Source: Paratinospora sagittata
Taxonomy: Eukaryota > Streptophyta > Magnoliopsida > Ranunculales > Menispermaceae
Direction of reading: 5' to 3'
NCBI GenBank assembly: GCA_035771175.1
Contig: CM069606.1
Span: 35,618,816-35,682,815 of the forward strand
DNA: 64,000 nucleotides
A program made the translations under genes and the position numbers. The notes beneath the pieces were generated by a model. The model saw only the letters and a program-made list of their open reading frames with translations. It did not search any database and had not been told where the DNA came from. Numbering within the stretch: position 1 is the stretch's first letter; every line of letters starts with the position of its first letter. Below, in pieces: positions 1 to 10,958 of the stretch.

Positions 1-25
1 AAAGGGCCAGCTAATTCCTTTGACA
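1..25 (-). repeat. 3' LTR of Copia element 1 (first 25 bp only)
   Basis: Positions 1-25 match the outer end of the LTR at 6094-6350, with two differences. The purine tract (reverse complement of CCCCCCTC, 27-34) directly abuts it. Confidence 0.85.
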
Positions 26-32
26 TCCCCCC

Positions 33-440
33 TCAAATAGATGCTGGTAAATCTACAAGCATCAATTTGCTAACAAGGAAGTTATGTCGTTGATGTGTCA
101 TGGATTTGGTGAAGATATCCGCGATCTGTAGAGTGGTGGAGATATGTGGGAGGGTGATAACTTGGCGGTCATAGGCCTCCCGGATAGAGTGGCAGACAAC
201 CTCTATGTGCTTCGTTCGTTCGTGGTAGACAGGATTGGCAGCAATTTGGATGGCACTAATGTTGTCAGCATGTAGGGGAGTAGGTTGAACTTGGGAGAAA
301 TCGAGCTCTGTGAGGAGACCATGCAGCCAAATGGTCTCGGAACATGCAGCAGACATGGCGGGGTACTCTGCCTCATTGGATGATTTGGAGACAGAGTCTT
401 GCTTCTTGCATTTCCAAGAGATAAGAGCATCACCAAGCAA
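33..440 (-). pseudogene. Copia element 1 RNase H, C-terminal part
   Basis: Continuation of RNase H beyond the hAT element: ALISWKCKKQDSVSKSSNEA, then HADNISAIQIAANPVYHERT and HISTTLQIADIFTKSM. The break in FLGD/ALISWK falls at the hAT target duplication, so the two parts were once contiguous. Confidence 0.87.
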
Positions 441-2292
441 GGTTCGAAACTTCGATTTCGCCCGACACTTCGACCTTTAAAAATCAGAATTAATTCGGGG
501 AAGCTTGAGAAGTCTTGGAGAATTATTGTAAAAATTCGCCAACTTAGAGAAGTTTAAAGAATTTCTATATAGATGTTAAAATATGCATAATTACTATTAG
601 AAATGATGAAAACAAACCTAAATAGATACTTTTCACATATAAAAGTATAAATATAATTGGTTGAAACATGTGTTTTTACATTAACATTGTTTAATGCACA
701 TCCAAGGATCGAAAATTCGATTTCAACTAGACTTCGGTCACTTGAAAATTGGAATTAATTTGGAGAAGTTTAATTTAACATGGAGAATTTTTGTAAAAAA
801 TTCCTAATTAGAGAAGTTCAGAGAATTTTTTTATGTATACTTAAATATATAGATTTATTGTAGTATAAGCTAAAAAACTAATATAAATAAACACTTTTAA
901 TTCTTAAAAATACCAAGTGACCTAACAAAATCAATCTTATTAAGTGGGTTTGTAACACCTCGTAGTTTTAATAAAATACATACGTTGAAGTACGCGTATA
1001 TTGAGATGTATAATACACGTATTTTATATGTTGAAGCTAAATATACGCATGTATGAAACTACATGCTAGATTTAAGGAGTATTAGTAAATAAATGTAATT
1101 ATTAAATGAAGAAAATACATATGGGATCATCCAATATGGGTGCTTACAATTTAAAAAATGGAGTTGAATTAAATATGTGGATTGAAGTATGATTTAATGA
1201 CTTAATGAATAGTATGATTTAATGCATGTGTGTATATGAATACATGTGAAATAAGTGAATTGAGTTATAAATTAAATTAAGAAAACATGGATTTTGATTT
1301 GATATTTTGGATTATACAATGCTTGTGATGATGGAATGGGATGATCGTAAGTATCTATCATGTGAGAATTTGATGTGTGAATGAATGGAATGAATGAAAT
1401 GATTATATATATCTATATTGGATTTGATTTGTTGTATATCAGGAAAAAAAATGTGAAATGTCCATTTTATGTGGAGATGCTGTCAAAACTGTTGAGAATT
1501 ATTGTGAATGTCTGTTGAGGCTGATAGTGTATTATATACTGTATATGGGTATGTACAGTGTATAGTATATTGTGCCGGTCATGACGTCAGCCTACGTCAG
1601 GGGCGTCGTGACAGGGTTGATGAATTTGAAATGGTGGCTTTTGGTCTTAATTTATTTTCTTTGTTTTGATATTTAGTTTTTTGGTGGCTTGCTTCTCAAC
1701 CATATACTTTGCTAGTTTGAATCCCACCATGCTTAATTTATTAGTTTATTATTTAAATGTATTGTTTTTTAATCTTGTTTTAAAAGAGTTAACTAAAAAA
1801 AGATGGCTTTGAAAACTTTTTTAATTTATTTTTAAGTTTTTATCTTATTTCAACTTTATTTATTTATTTTTTTGCTTCTTTTCTTCTCTTTTTGGTAAAG
1901 CATATCCCATAAACTACATAATTTGTTAGCTTATTAAATTATTTTTTAAAATTTATATTGCTATGTTGGTTGACGAAGTTGAAAATAATACATAATTATT
2001 GATATTTTTTTTGTTTTTATTAATGAAATAACATTTTTTTACTTCTTTGTCGAATTTCATCGAACTTTGTTGAATTTTATCGAATTTTGTCGAATTTTAT
2101 CGAATTTCTTGTCGAATTTTTGAATTGAAAAATAGATATTTTATTGAAGTTTATCGAATTTTGTCGAATTTTATCGAACTATTTCGGCGAATTTTTGTAT
2201 TTTTTATTTTACATCCACTTTGCACTTTGATAGTAAAAAAAGAGAAATAATTCGTAGAAGTTCGCCGAATTTCGGAGAATTTTTGAACCATG
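438..2292 (+). mobile_element. hAT-like non-autonomous DNA transposon, copy A
   Basis: Flanked by an 8-bp duplication TCACCAAG (430-437 and 2293-2300), typical of hAT. Inverted ends are CAAGGTTCGAAA and, from the right, CATGGTTCAAAA. The right half (2048-2280) has many TCGAATTTTATCGAATTTTG-like subterminal repeats. The left end is duplicated: a second head, CAAGGATCGAAAATTCG, begins at 703. A solo LTR (951-1613) is nested inside. No transposase is visible. Relatives in the window: 43986-44976, 45504-46384, and a piece at 26328-26567. Confidence 0.87.
951..1613. mobile_element. Solo LTR nested in hAT copy A
   Basis: 663 bp beginning TGTAACACCTCG and ending CGTCGTGACA, flanked by a perfect 5-bp duplication GGGTT (946-950 and 1614-1618). 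The related hAT copy at 44390 reads straight through AAGTGGGTTGATGAATTT, the exact empty site. The start TGTAACACC is common in plant Gypsy LTRs, but the family cannot be fixed without internal sequence. Confidence 0.88.
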
Positions 2293-3736
2293 TCACCAAG
2301 AAACATGCACCATCCCGTAGTAGATTTTCTTGTGTCCAGGCAGCCAGCCCAATCAACATCACTGTAGGCTTGTAGTTGGAGTGAAGAACCAGTAGGGAAG
2401 AATAAGCCACGACTAGGTGTGCCCAGGATATATCTAATGATGCGGCGGATTGTGGATAGGTGGAGATGCCAAGGGGCTTGCATGAACTTGTTGACAGTAT
2501 GGACAACATAAGAGATGTCCGGTCGGGTGATAGTTAGATAGATAAGACTACCAACCAACTTCTGATATAAAGTAGGATCCTCAAGAAGTCCCCTTAGTCA
2601 CGTCGATATTTCACATTAATTTCCATTGAGGTGTCAACAGAATTAGTGTTCGTGAGTCCCGCTAATTGAACCAAATCCAGAATATACTTGTGCTGATTCA
2701 AGAAGATACCTTGAGGCCGATGTTGCACCTCTAAACCAAAAAATAGGTGAGTTGGCCAAGGTCTTTCATGTGGAAAGTAGAATGTAACAAATTCTGAATT
2801 TCAGAAATAGCCTCCATATCAGAACGAGTGATAACGATGTCGTCCACATAAACAAGGAGGACAACTATGCCCTTAGATGTCCGTTGAAGAAAAAGGGAGG
2901 GAGTCATACTGACTTTGAGTGAATGAAAAGCCAAGGAGAGTTGATCGAAACTTTTCAAACCATATTCGCTGTGCTTGCTTCAAGCCATACAAAGAGCGTT
3001 TTAGTTTGCAAACATCATTAGGTGAGGAAGTAGGGATATCGTAGGGAACTTTCATGTAAACTTCCTCCTTGTGATCACCATGTAAGAATGGGTTCTTTAC
3101 ATCCATTTGATGTAAAGACCATGATTGAGATGTAGCAAGGGCTAGTACTGTTCACACAGTGGTCATTTTGGCTACCGGTGCAAAGGTCTCATCGAAGTCT
3201 AGGCCATACTCTTGCTTGTTGCCAAGAAATACCAACTGAGCCTTGTAACAATCTATGGATCCATCAGAACGAAGCTTGATAGAAAACACCAACTTACTAC
3301 GAAGGGGTTTTACAGATGGGGGACATGGAACAACATCCCAGGTCTGGTTTTCTTCAAGTGCAAGAAGTTTTGTTTCAATAGCTTTCCGTCAACACTCATG
3401 CTCCATGGCTTGTTTATAGGATGAAGGAATAGGAATAGAAGACAAGGTGGCTGTCAAGGATAAAGGAGGGGTGAAACCATACCTATGTGGTGGTCTACGA
3501 ACCCGAGTACTGTGTCTGAGAGGTGCAGGTGCAGTTACTGGAACAGGATCAACATTTAGGGAATGAGCTGGAGGGGGCCCGGGAGGTGCTGAAGTCGTGC
3601 GTCGCTGATAGACTATGAGAGGCTTAGAAGGTACGGAATCTGCAAAAGAGTTAGGAAACACTGGCAAAACAGAAAATGAAGGAGAAAGATCATCACGGTG
3701 TGTGGAAAAAAAATACTGATTTTCAAAGAAAATCAC
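2293..3736 (-). pseudogene. Copia element 1 linker, reverse transcriptase and start of RNase H
   Basis: A proline-rich linker is followed by reverse transcriptase segments in several frames: MDVKNPFLHGDHKEEVYMKV (3050-3110), CKLKRSLYGLKQAQRIWFEK, and [11 protein letters not shown] with an intact YVDD (about 2830-2865). RNase H begins at 2297-2558 (GSLIYLTITRPDISYVVHTV, then AYSDVDWAGCLDTRKSTTGW) and breaks at the hAT insertion. Confidence 0.85.
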
Positions 3737-3739
3737 ATT

Positions 3740-4627
3740 TCAAGAAACCCAAATACGGCGCAGATTGGGATCATAACAAAGAAAACCTTTCTGGTGCACA
3801 GAATATCCTAGAAAAGCACATTGAACGGATTGAGCTGTTAGTTTTGTTCGTTCGTGTGTAGGAAGATGAACATAGCACACAAAATCAAAGGTACGAAAGT
3901 TAGAATAATTTGGGATATGACCAAATAACCGAAAGAAAGGAGAGACATGGTTCAATGAGGGAGAAGGCAATCTGTTGATGAGGTGGACAGCAGTGGAGAG
4001 AGCTTCACACCAAAAACGAGAGGGTACAAATGACTCTAATAGAAGGGTGCGGACAACATCGAGAAGGTGACGGTTCTTTCTTTAGCCACCCCATTTTGTT
4101 GTGGGGTTGAAGGACAAGACCGTTGAGAAATTATGCCATTGGTTTGCAGAAATTCTTGAAATAGATGAGACAACATACTCACCCCCATTATCAGAACGAA
4201 GGATTTTGATATTGGCAGAAAATTGGGTCTGAACATGTGCATGAAAAAGCTTAAAAATAGAAAATACTTCATCTTTAGAATGCAAAAAATAAATCCATGT
4301 GAAGTGACTATAGTCATCATCAATAAAAGTGACGAAGTACTTGTAATTAGCATGAGAAGTAACTGGTGCCATACCGCACACATCATTATGTATCATATCA
4401 AAAGGCTGGACTACATTTGGTGTGTGAGTGGGAAATGGCGGAATTTTACTTTTTCCAAGCCTACAAGAATTGCTATCAAATTGAACAACACTAAGAGATG
4501 GTGACCCTTTATTCCCAAGTAAACCAGAATTTAGCAAAGCGTGAAGTACATTAGAGTTTGGGTGTCCGAGACGTTTATGCCATGCTCGATAATCAACATA
4601 AGCAGAATTACAAGTGATGATGGGCAA
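3740..4627 (-). pseudogene. Copia element 1 integrase
   Basis: WHKRLGHPN starts the zinc-binding region, although the first Cys of its CxxC pair is replaced. The core has FVTFIDDDYSHFTWIYFL and LRSDNGGEY, then shifts frame near 4190 to [13 protein letters not shown], which carries the catalytic Glu. The C-terminal part (FLGYSVHQKGFLCYDPN, 3740-3970) is in a further frame. At least two frameshifts are present. Confidence 0.85.
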
Positions 4628-4675
4628 AGAGAAACATGGAGACGAAGGAAATTGGAGTGGGAAAAGACGTCCTAC

Positions 4676-5047
4676 TTAAGGCCCCCTTGCAATCATCTTC
4701 CTTGATTGCCGATCCTGCACAACACAACCAGATTTAGAAAATTCCACTTTACAATCATCGTCAGCCAACTGACCGACAGAAACAAGATTAGTGGTAGGGC
4801 CAGGAGAGACAAAGACATTGGTTATAGAAGAAGAAACATCACCAATGGCTGTGATAGGTGAGGAGTTGCCATCAGCTGTATAAATTTTGAGATTTCCAGA
4901 ATATTTATTTACATTGGTGAAAAAATTAGCATTGTTTGTCATGTGATGGGAAGCATCGGAATCAAAGTACCAAGGAGGTGATGTAGAGAAGGGTTTACCT
5001 GAGAGTCCTAATATGGAGAATGCAGAAATGATCATTTGCTGAATCAT
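4676..5047 (-). pseudogene. Copia element 1 aspartic protease
   Basis: WYFDSDASHHMT aligns with the Copia protease active site, normally DSGA; Gly is replaced by Asp, which should abolish catalysis. TTNLVSVGQLADDDCKVEFS is the typical downstream segment. A TAA sits just before the frame's first Met. Confidence 0.82.
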
Positions 5048-5170
5048 TTAAGGGGTCACAGATTGAACAGGAGCAGGAGCACTTTGTGTCAGATGTACTG
5101 TATCCACAGAACTACCAGCAATAGAAGAACCAATTGAGGCAGTATATGCTGTTTCAGATCTCTTGGGTGG

Positions 5171-5941
5171 TCAGGTAGGGCATTCCTTGATGATATGGCC
5201 ATCCTTTTTGCAGTAGTTGCAGAATTTTTTTGAACAATTTGAAGCGTTACGGCCAAATCCTTTGCAACAAAAGCACTGAACAATACTCATGTCCCTGCCT
5301 TTTGGCTTGCCTTGAGCTGCATAAGCCACATGAACAAAGGTGGATTTATGTTGTTCCATGGTGGTTTGAGTGAGAAGTCGTTGCTCCTCACGAAACAAAT
5401 CATTGAGGCAAGCATCAAAGGAAGGGATAGGTTCTCGGTTCATAAGATTGGACCTGGTGCCTTCAAATTCAGATCTCAGTTTCATAAGAAATTGATCCCT
5501 CTTAGTAGTTTCATTGACAGATTGAACAGAACTAACACCTTCGGGAGGTAAGGGAGCATAGACTATATCAGTATAGTCAGCCCAAAGATTCATAAAGTTG
5601 GAATAAAAATCAGAAATAGAAAGACTGCCCTGTTGGAGAGTGGCTAACTCATGTTCAAGCTGGAACCGACGAGCAGTGTTGTGTTGACTGTAGAGTTTCT
5701 TCAGGTAATTCCACATTTCAGCTGCAGTCTTGAAGGGTCGAAGATTCAAGATGATGTTGGATTCCACAGATCCTAGAATCCATGCCATGATTTGAGCATC
5801 CTTGACCTCCCACTTGGCGTGCTCATCCTTGTCTTTTTCGTTGTCAGGAGGAGGTTTGCTGCCATCAACATGGCCCCATAGATCTTTGCCTTTTAACAAA
5901 TATCTTGAAGTGGAATGCCCAGGCCGAGTAGTTTTTGCCAT
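5171..5941 (-). pseudogene. Copia element 1 gag
   Basis: A 256-residue frame from ATG at 5941 (MAKTTRPGHSTSRYLLKGKD). The middle resembles the gag-polypeptide domain of Copia (WNYLKKLYSQHNTARRFQLE). Two zinc knuckles end it: CFCCKGFGRNASNC has Arg where His is expected, and CNYCKKDGHIIKEC is an intact CCHC. The frame stops after KECPT at a TGA, beyond which the reading continues as PPKRSETAY, so a nonsense change separates gag from pol. Confidence 0.88.
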
Positions 5942-6093
5942 TAAAACGAATCAAGAAGGCATCATACTTGTCTGAAGACATGAGGCTGAGATAACTTGAT
6001 CAAAAATAACTAAGAACAAGAGATTGAACTAGTACTGAGTTGGACTTAAGAAGAAGAGACACGTGAGAATTCAGAACTGTGGCTGTGATACCA

Positions 6094-6350
6094 TGACAAT
6101 CTTAGAGAGTTTTGAGCAAAAAGGTATATTCCTCTTGGAGGAGAATTCCCATTATATATCATGAATACAAGCTGATTTTTAGCCCCTAAAATAGCTAAAC
6201 TACCATATATAGATCTGTTCAAAAATATCCTACAGCTAGAATATCCTAATTAAGGAAAAGATAAAAGATTTACAATCATAAGGACAGTTGTCACAGCTGT
6301 ACAAGGCATAAAATCTGCTAGCTTTAAATGGCTAGCTAATTCCTTTGACA
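6094..6350 (-). repeat. 5' LTR of Copia element 1
   Basis: 257 bp, bounded on the minus strand by TGTCAAAGGA and GATTGTCA. Immediately inside (6081-6093) lies a sequence complementary to TGGTATCACAGCC, the initiator-Met tRNA primer site. Confidence 0.9.
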
Positions 6351-6389
6351 CTCATTGTGAATTTCAGGACCAGAAGTTGGGAAAGACAA

Positions 6390-7330
6390 TTGGACTCGCT
6401 AAGGAACAGGATGGGCTGTATTACCTTGAGACACTGATAAGTTTTATCAAGAATAACTCATCATTTCTCTTTGAGCACTATCTCTCCATTAAAGGTACAA
6501 TATGGCTTCATCACCGTTGACTTGGACATCCCTCATTTAGAACCCTTAAGGTCATGTTTCTATCTCTGTTTAAGACACTAAATGTTGACGATTTTCATCG
6601 TGAGGTGTGTGAAGTGGCAAAACACAAGCGTGTGACTTTCCTAGTTCACAATGAAAGAAGTTCAACTCCTTTTGATCTTATTCATAGTGATATTTGGGGT
6701 CCTTCTATTCCAAATGTTTTTGGAGCACGTTGGTTTGTATCTTTCATTGATGATTGTACTAGAGTCTCTTGGATATTTTTACTCAAACAAAAATCTGATG
6801 TGAGCTTTGTTCTCCCAAACTTTCACAACATGGTACAAAATCAATTCGGAGCTAAAATCAAGAAATTTCGATCTGACAATGCAGGGGACTATTTTAATCA
6901 AACCTGGACCCCTTACTTTCAAAAGGAAGGGATCATTCATGAATCATCTTGCGTCCACACCCCACAACTGAATGTTGTTGCTGAGAGGAAAAATGGCCAC
7001 CTACTTGATACAACCCGAGCCTTCTTGTTCCAAACAATGTGCCTAAGTTCTATTGGGGGGAAGCCGTCCTAACTGCCACACTTCTTAACAACCGAATACC
7101 TTCTCGAGTCCTTGGTTTTAAGAGTCCCATTGAATTGTGATCACAATTTTATCCTAACATCGAAACCTTCAACAATCTCATTCCTAAAATCTTCTGGTGC
7201 GTTTCCTTTGTCCATGTTCACCATCCAAACAGGGAAAAGTTAGATCCAAGAGCTCTCAAATGTGTTTTTATGGGGTATTCCTCAACTCAGAAAGGGTACA
7301 AATGCTTCCATCCACCGTAAAAAAAATTCT
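6390..7330 (+). pseudogene. Copia element 3 integrase
   Basis: Zinc region [11 protein letters not shown] and CEVAKHKR, core Asp in FDLIHSDIWGPS, core Asp in KKFRSDNAGDYFNQ, and catalytic Glu in NVVAERKNGHL. The usual second Cys pair is reduced (REVCEV). A shift near 7045 moves the C-terminal part (CVFMGYSSTQKGYKCFHPP) into another frame. Confidence 0.87.
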
Positions 7331-7839
7331 TTGTCTCAACGGATGTTACTTTCAATGAACGTGAGTCTTAATTTCTCGCTCATTTTCTTCAGAGGGAGAA
7401 CGCCATCATGGAAGATAAGGATTGGGATTCTCTCCTCTATGACCCATTCTCTATTAACCTCTCATCCGTACCATCTCCCTTCGCACTTGAGCCATCTGCT
7501 TCTGCACCTTCAAAACCCAGTGATAACCAAAGTAGGGAATCTGAACCCGAGTCGTTTGCTCTTGAGGATTGAATGATTGGACAGATGTACTCAAGGAAGA
7601 AAGCTACAGTCTCTGAACCTATGCAAGTCCAAGAATCAGAACCAGCTCTTGGAAATGTAGGTACAGTCTCTAACCCTCTCTCACAAAACCCTTCAGAACC
7701 TCAGCCTAATACAAACATTGATCTGAACCTTTCTTATGCCATTAGAAAGGGAACTAGGGAATGCACTAAACGTCCCCTGTATCCACTTTCCCATATTGTG
7801 TGATTTGAAAGGTTTTCTCCATCTCATAAGTCATAAGTG

Positions 7840-8780
7840 CTTTCTTACTAGCTTGAACTGTATCCAAATCCCTACTTCTTTGTCCGAGGCTTTTTATGAT
7901 GAAAATTGGAGACAAGCCAATGTGGAAATGGAAGCCTTGAGAAAAAATGATACTTGGGAGTTGGTTGACTTACCTGCAGGAAAGAAACCTGTGGGATGCA
8001 AATGGGTTTATACAGTTAAATGCAAAGCATATGGGTCCTTGGAGCGCTACAAGGCAAGATTAGTAGCCAAAGGATATACGCAGACATATGGTGTGGACTA
8101 TCAAGAGACATTTGCTTCGGTTGCAAAAATGAATACTGTGAGACTTCTTTTGTCATTGACAACTAATTAGGATTGGGATTTGCAACAATTTGATGTAAAT
8201 AATGCATTTTTACATGAGGATTTAGAAGAAGAGATCTATATGGAAGTGCCTCCAGGATTTGGCACCACTGATAAAGTGTGTAAATTGAAAAAGACCCTGA
8301 ATGGACTTAAACAGTCCCCGAGGGCATGGTTTGGTCAGTTTGCCAAAGTAATGACAAATATGGGATATAGACAAAGCCAAAGAGATCACACTCTGTTTAT
8401 TAAGCACTCAACTTCAGGGGGAGTTACAACTTTGTTACTGTATGTTGATGACATCATCATGACAGGAAACAATGAGAACGAGAGACAAAATTTGAAGCAG
8501 TGTTTGACCAAGGAATTTGAGATCAAGGAACTAGGGAGATTGAAATACTTTCTAAGGATTGAAGTGGCACACTCTAAATAGGGAATCTTTATTTCTCAAC
8601 AGAAGTACATTACGGATCTTCTTAAAGAAACAAGGAAGCTAGCATGCAAACCAGTGAATACACCTATTGACCCTAATCGCAAGCTTGAAGAAGTTGAAGA
8701 AGCGCTAACTGTTAATAAGGAGATGTATTAAAGACTAGTAGGGAGACTCATCTATTTCTCTCACAGAAGACCTTATATTG
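7840..8780 (+). pseudogene. Copia element 3 reverse transcriptase
   Basis: [20 protein letters not shown] opens the domain. MQQFDVNNAFLHEDLEEEIY carries the first catalytic Asp, and [12 protein letters not shown] near 8440 the YVDD pair. In-frame TAG codons after TTN (8168) and after AHSK (8579) break it. Confidence 0.88.
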
Positions 8781-8859
8781 CATATGCAGTAAGTGTAATA
8801 AGTCAGTTCATGCCCAACCATAAAAATATTCATTTGCAAGCAGCTAACCGCGTCTTACA

Positions 8860-9370
8860 GTATCTTAAAGGGACTCTAGGACAGTGCATCTTATTTAACC
8901 ACACTCAAGAGTGGTTCTTGAAGCATATATAGATGCAGACTATGCTGGTTCAGTAGTTGACGGAAGATCAACTACTAGATATTGTATGTTTCTTAGTGGA
9001 AATTTGGTGACATGGCGTAGTAAAAAACATAATGTAGTGGCCAGATCTAGTGTTGAAGCATAATTTGGAGCAATGGTACAAGGGGTTTGTGAGCTATTAT
9101 GGTTGCAAATAATTTTGGCAGATTTGAAGATGCATTGGGATGGCCCTATGAGACTCTATTGTGACAATAAATCTGCAATTAGCATTGCGCATAACCCAGT
9201 TCAACATGATCGAACCAAGCATATAGAGATTGATAGACACTTCATTAAAGAGAAGCTTGGTAGTGGGTTGATCTATACTCCATATGTGTCTACCAATAAT
9301 TAGCTCGCCGATGTGCTCACTAAAGGGTTAAACCCTACTGCATTTCAAGCAAGTGTGTCCAAGCTGGAAA
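8860..9370 (+). pseudogene. Copia element 3 RNase H
   Basis: Begins with VLQYLKGTLGQC, followed by a frameshift and AYIDADYAGSVVDGRSTTRY, then VARSSVEA, a TAA, and [20 protein letters not shown]. The motif ADVLTKGL near 9310 lies after another stop. It ends just before the polypurine tract. Confidence 0.86.
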
Positions 9371-9404
9371 TGGTAAAACCTTTATTCACCAGCTTGAGGG
9401 GGAG

Positions 9405-9667
9405 TGTTGCGGAGAAGAGCAAAATCTGTGGGATTTATTTCCTTCCAGGAAAGATGATAATTTTAGCAGTTGTTTTATTTAGCAGTTACTAAAATTGTAA
9501 TTATTGTTATATGTATGCATAGCCCTGTATGTCTATATATATGGTGTCCCTCCATTGAGACATCATCACGAATAAGAAAAAATTCCCTCCTTTTTTCCTG
9601 TGGACATAGGCCATAGAGCCGAAACACGTTACATCTCTGTGTTTCTTTATTATTTTACTTTACAACA
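9405..9667 (+). repeat. 3' LTR of Copia element 3
   Basis: 263 bp, TGTTGCGGAG to TTTACAACA, preceded by the purine tract TTGAGGGGGAG (9394-9404). TATATATAT near 9534-9542 is a likely TATA box. The same LTR family occurs at 42657, 49748 and 10959. Confidence 0.9.
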
Positions 9668-10683
9668 CTAACCTCGAAAGTCTAACCTTGAGAGGAATAT
9701 TAACTTTCCAATAAAATCATGAGGGCCAAAGATTGGTGTACTATGGTGTGTAATGAGGTGAGCAGAGAAAGATTTTGTGGTGAAGGTTCTGGACAGGTCA
9801 ATGGTCTAAATAAATCTATCCATTCCCTCCAAAAGTTGGTAACTCTCAAGAATAGTTAACGGGGACCATACTTTGCTAACCCCTCTCTCTCTGTGTGAAG
9901 TTTCTACCCAAACAGATGTTCCAAGTGATCCCACCCCTCGTACTGCTCCTTGTGCTGCAGGCGAAGGATGTGACTTTGCCATTGTCGAGAGAAGACAAAC
10001 TATGTAGGCTCGGAAAAAAGAAGACAAAGCTATGTGTCCAAACATCAAATGTTTCCCAAAACGAAATGGCTTCTCCATTCCTTTATTTGAGCCTCACTAA
10101 ATTGGAATAGGATGAATAAAGGAAATGGATGAATTTCCAACTTCCTAGGGATTCTAAGGTAGCTCTAGTGGCCAAGTTAGCATCCTTGGCATTTCTTGCA
10201 ACTTGTGTATGCTCTTGATGATTCTCGCCCACATGGATTGTTGTTCTTAAGGGAAGCAACATAATTTTTTTTCAATCAAGCTTTGTTTTTGTAAGGATAT
10301 TTCCAATCGCCAAACCCTCTTGCTCCCGCCTTCCTTTTCACTATATCCCAATTGATGAGATGACACCTACTAGAGCCCTCCTCCTCTTTCCATAAAAGGT
10401 TTCTCATTTTTCTCATGTTTGCCATCTTTCTAGGACATGAAACATTGGCAGAGAGTACGTTGAAATTTTGCCTCAAGAGCTGCTCCAAGGAGGGAACTCT
10501 CCTCTTTTGAAAGAAAGCTTCTATAGCTTCTATTCCACCCCTCTAGTCTCTTGAAAATCCTATCAACAACTAGGTCCCAAAACTTCATTTTCATTGGATT
10601 ACCTCCTATTGAGATCTTGAGGTATTTCAATGACCACATTTGTGTGCAATAACCACACAACTGAGCTATTTGGGAAAGAGTAC
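9668..10683 (-). mobile_element. L1-type LINE fragment (reverse transcriptase C-terminus and beyond)
   Basis: Minus-strand translation gives WSLKYLKISIGGNPMKMKFW and RIFKRLEGW (10550-10640), then LLWKEEEGSSRCHLINWDIV and KRKAGARGFGDWKYP (10290-10400), matching the LINE at 33392-34180. Farther on, FTTKSFSAHLITHHS (about 9745-9800) fits the later C-terminal region. Truncated on the left by element 3 and on the right by Copia leader sequence. Confidence 0.78.
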
Positions 10684-10958
10684 TCTCCGCCATCTCGATG
10701 GTGATGAACAACAGTAGTAACAACGACAACTAGCAACGTCGATGGTGACAGTAGCGGGTTTCAGCGGCAATGGGTGGCGTAGTCGCAACAACAATGAAGG
10801 CTGCGATGAACAATACTGGTAGCGACGGAGATGAAGATGATGAAAGTCCACACAGTGACGACTATGAAGGCCGAAAAAATATTCCTAGTTGTACGAGCTT
10901 AAGGCTCTGATACCATGTTGTAAAATAAAATAATAAAGAAACACAAAAATATAACATT
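10684..10958 (-). mobile_element. Copia leader, primer site and LTR end, inverted fragment
   Basis: On the minus strand, an LTR end (GTTTCTTTATTATTTTATTT, then TACAACA, 10918-10955) is followed by a primer site TGGTATCAGAGC (10905-10917) and a leader resembling that after 42907 (CTCGTACAACTAGGAAT against CTTGTACAACTGGGAAT). The family is that of elements 2 and 3, in reverse orientation. Confidence 0.75.

Larger units (their letters stand above)
1..6350 (-). mobile_element. Ty1/Copia retrotransposon, element 1, nearly complete, inserted in element 3
   Basis: On the minus strand the order is LTR (6094-6350), primer site, gag, protease, integrase, reverse transcriptase, RNase H, polypurine tract, second LTR (1-25, cut by the window edge): the Copia order. 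LTRs run TGTCAAAGGA to GATTGTCA. The 25 bases of the second LTR match the first with two differences. The right flank is CTCAT (6351-6355), expected to be repeated beyond the left window edge. A hAT element (438-2292) interrupts the RNase H gene. Most frames are long with scattered stops and shifts, so it is a fairly young but non-coding copy. It sits inside element 3. Confidence 0.92.
6351..9667 (+). mobile_element. Ty1/Copia element 3, 3' part (5' part lies left of element 1)
   Basis: Resumes in the protease-integrase region at [16 protein letters not shown], exactly after element 1's LTR, and runs through integrase, reverse transcriptase and RNase H to a polypurine tract (9394-9404) and 3' LTR (9405-9667). 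It is closely related to the element at 42657-50006, which shows [13 protein letters not shown] at the same place. Multiple stops and frameshifts make it inactive. Confidence 0.91.
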
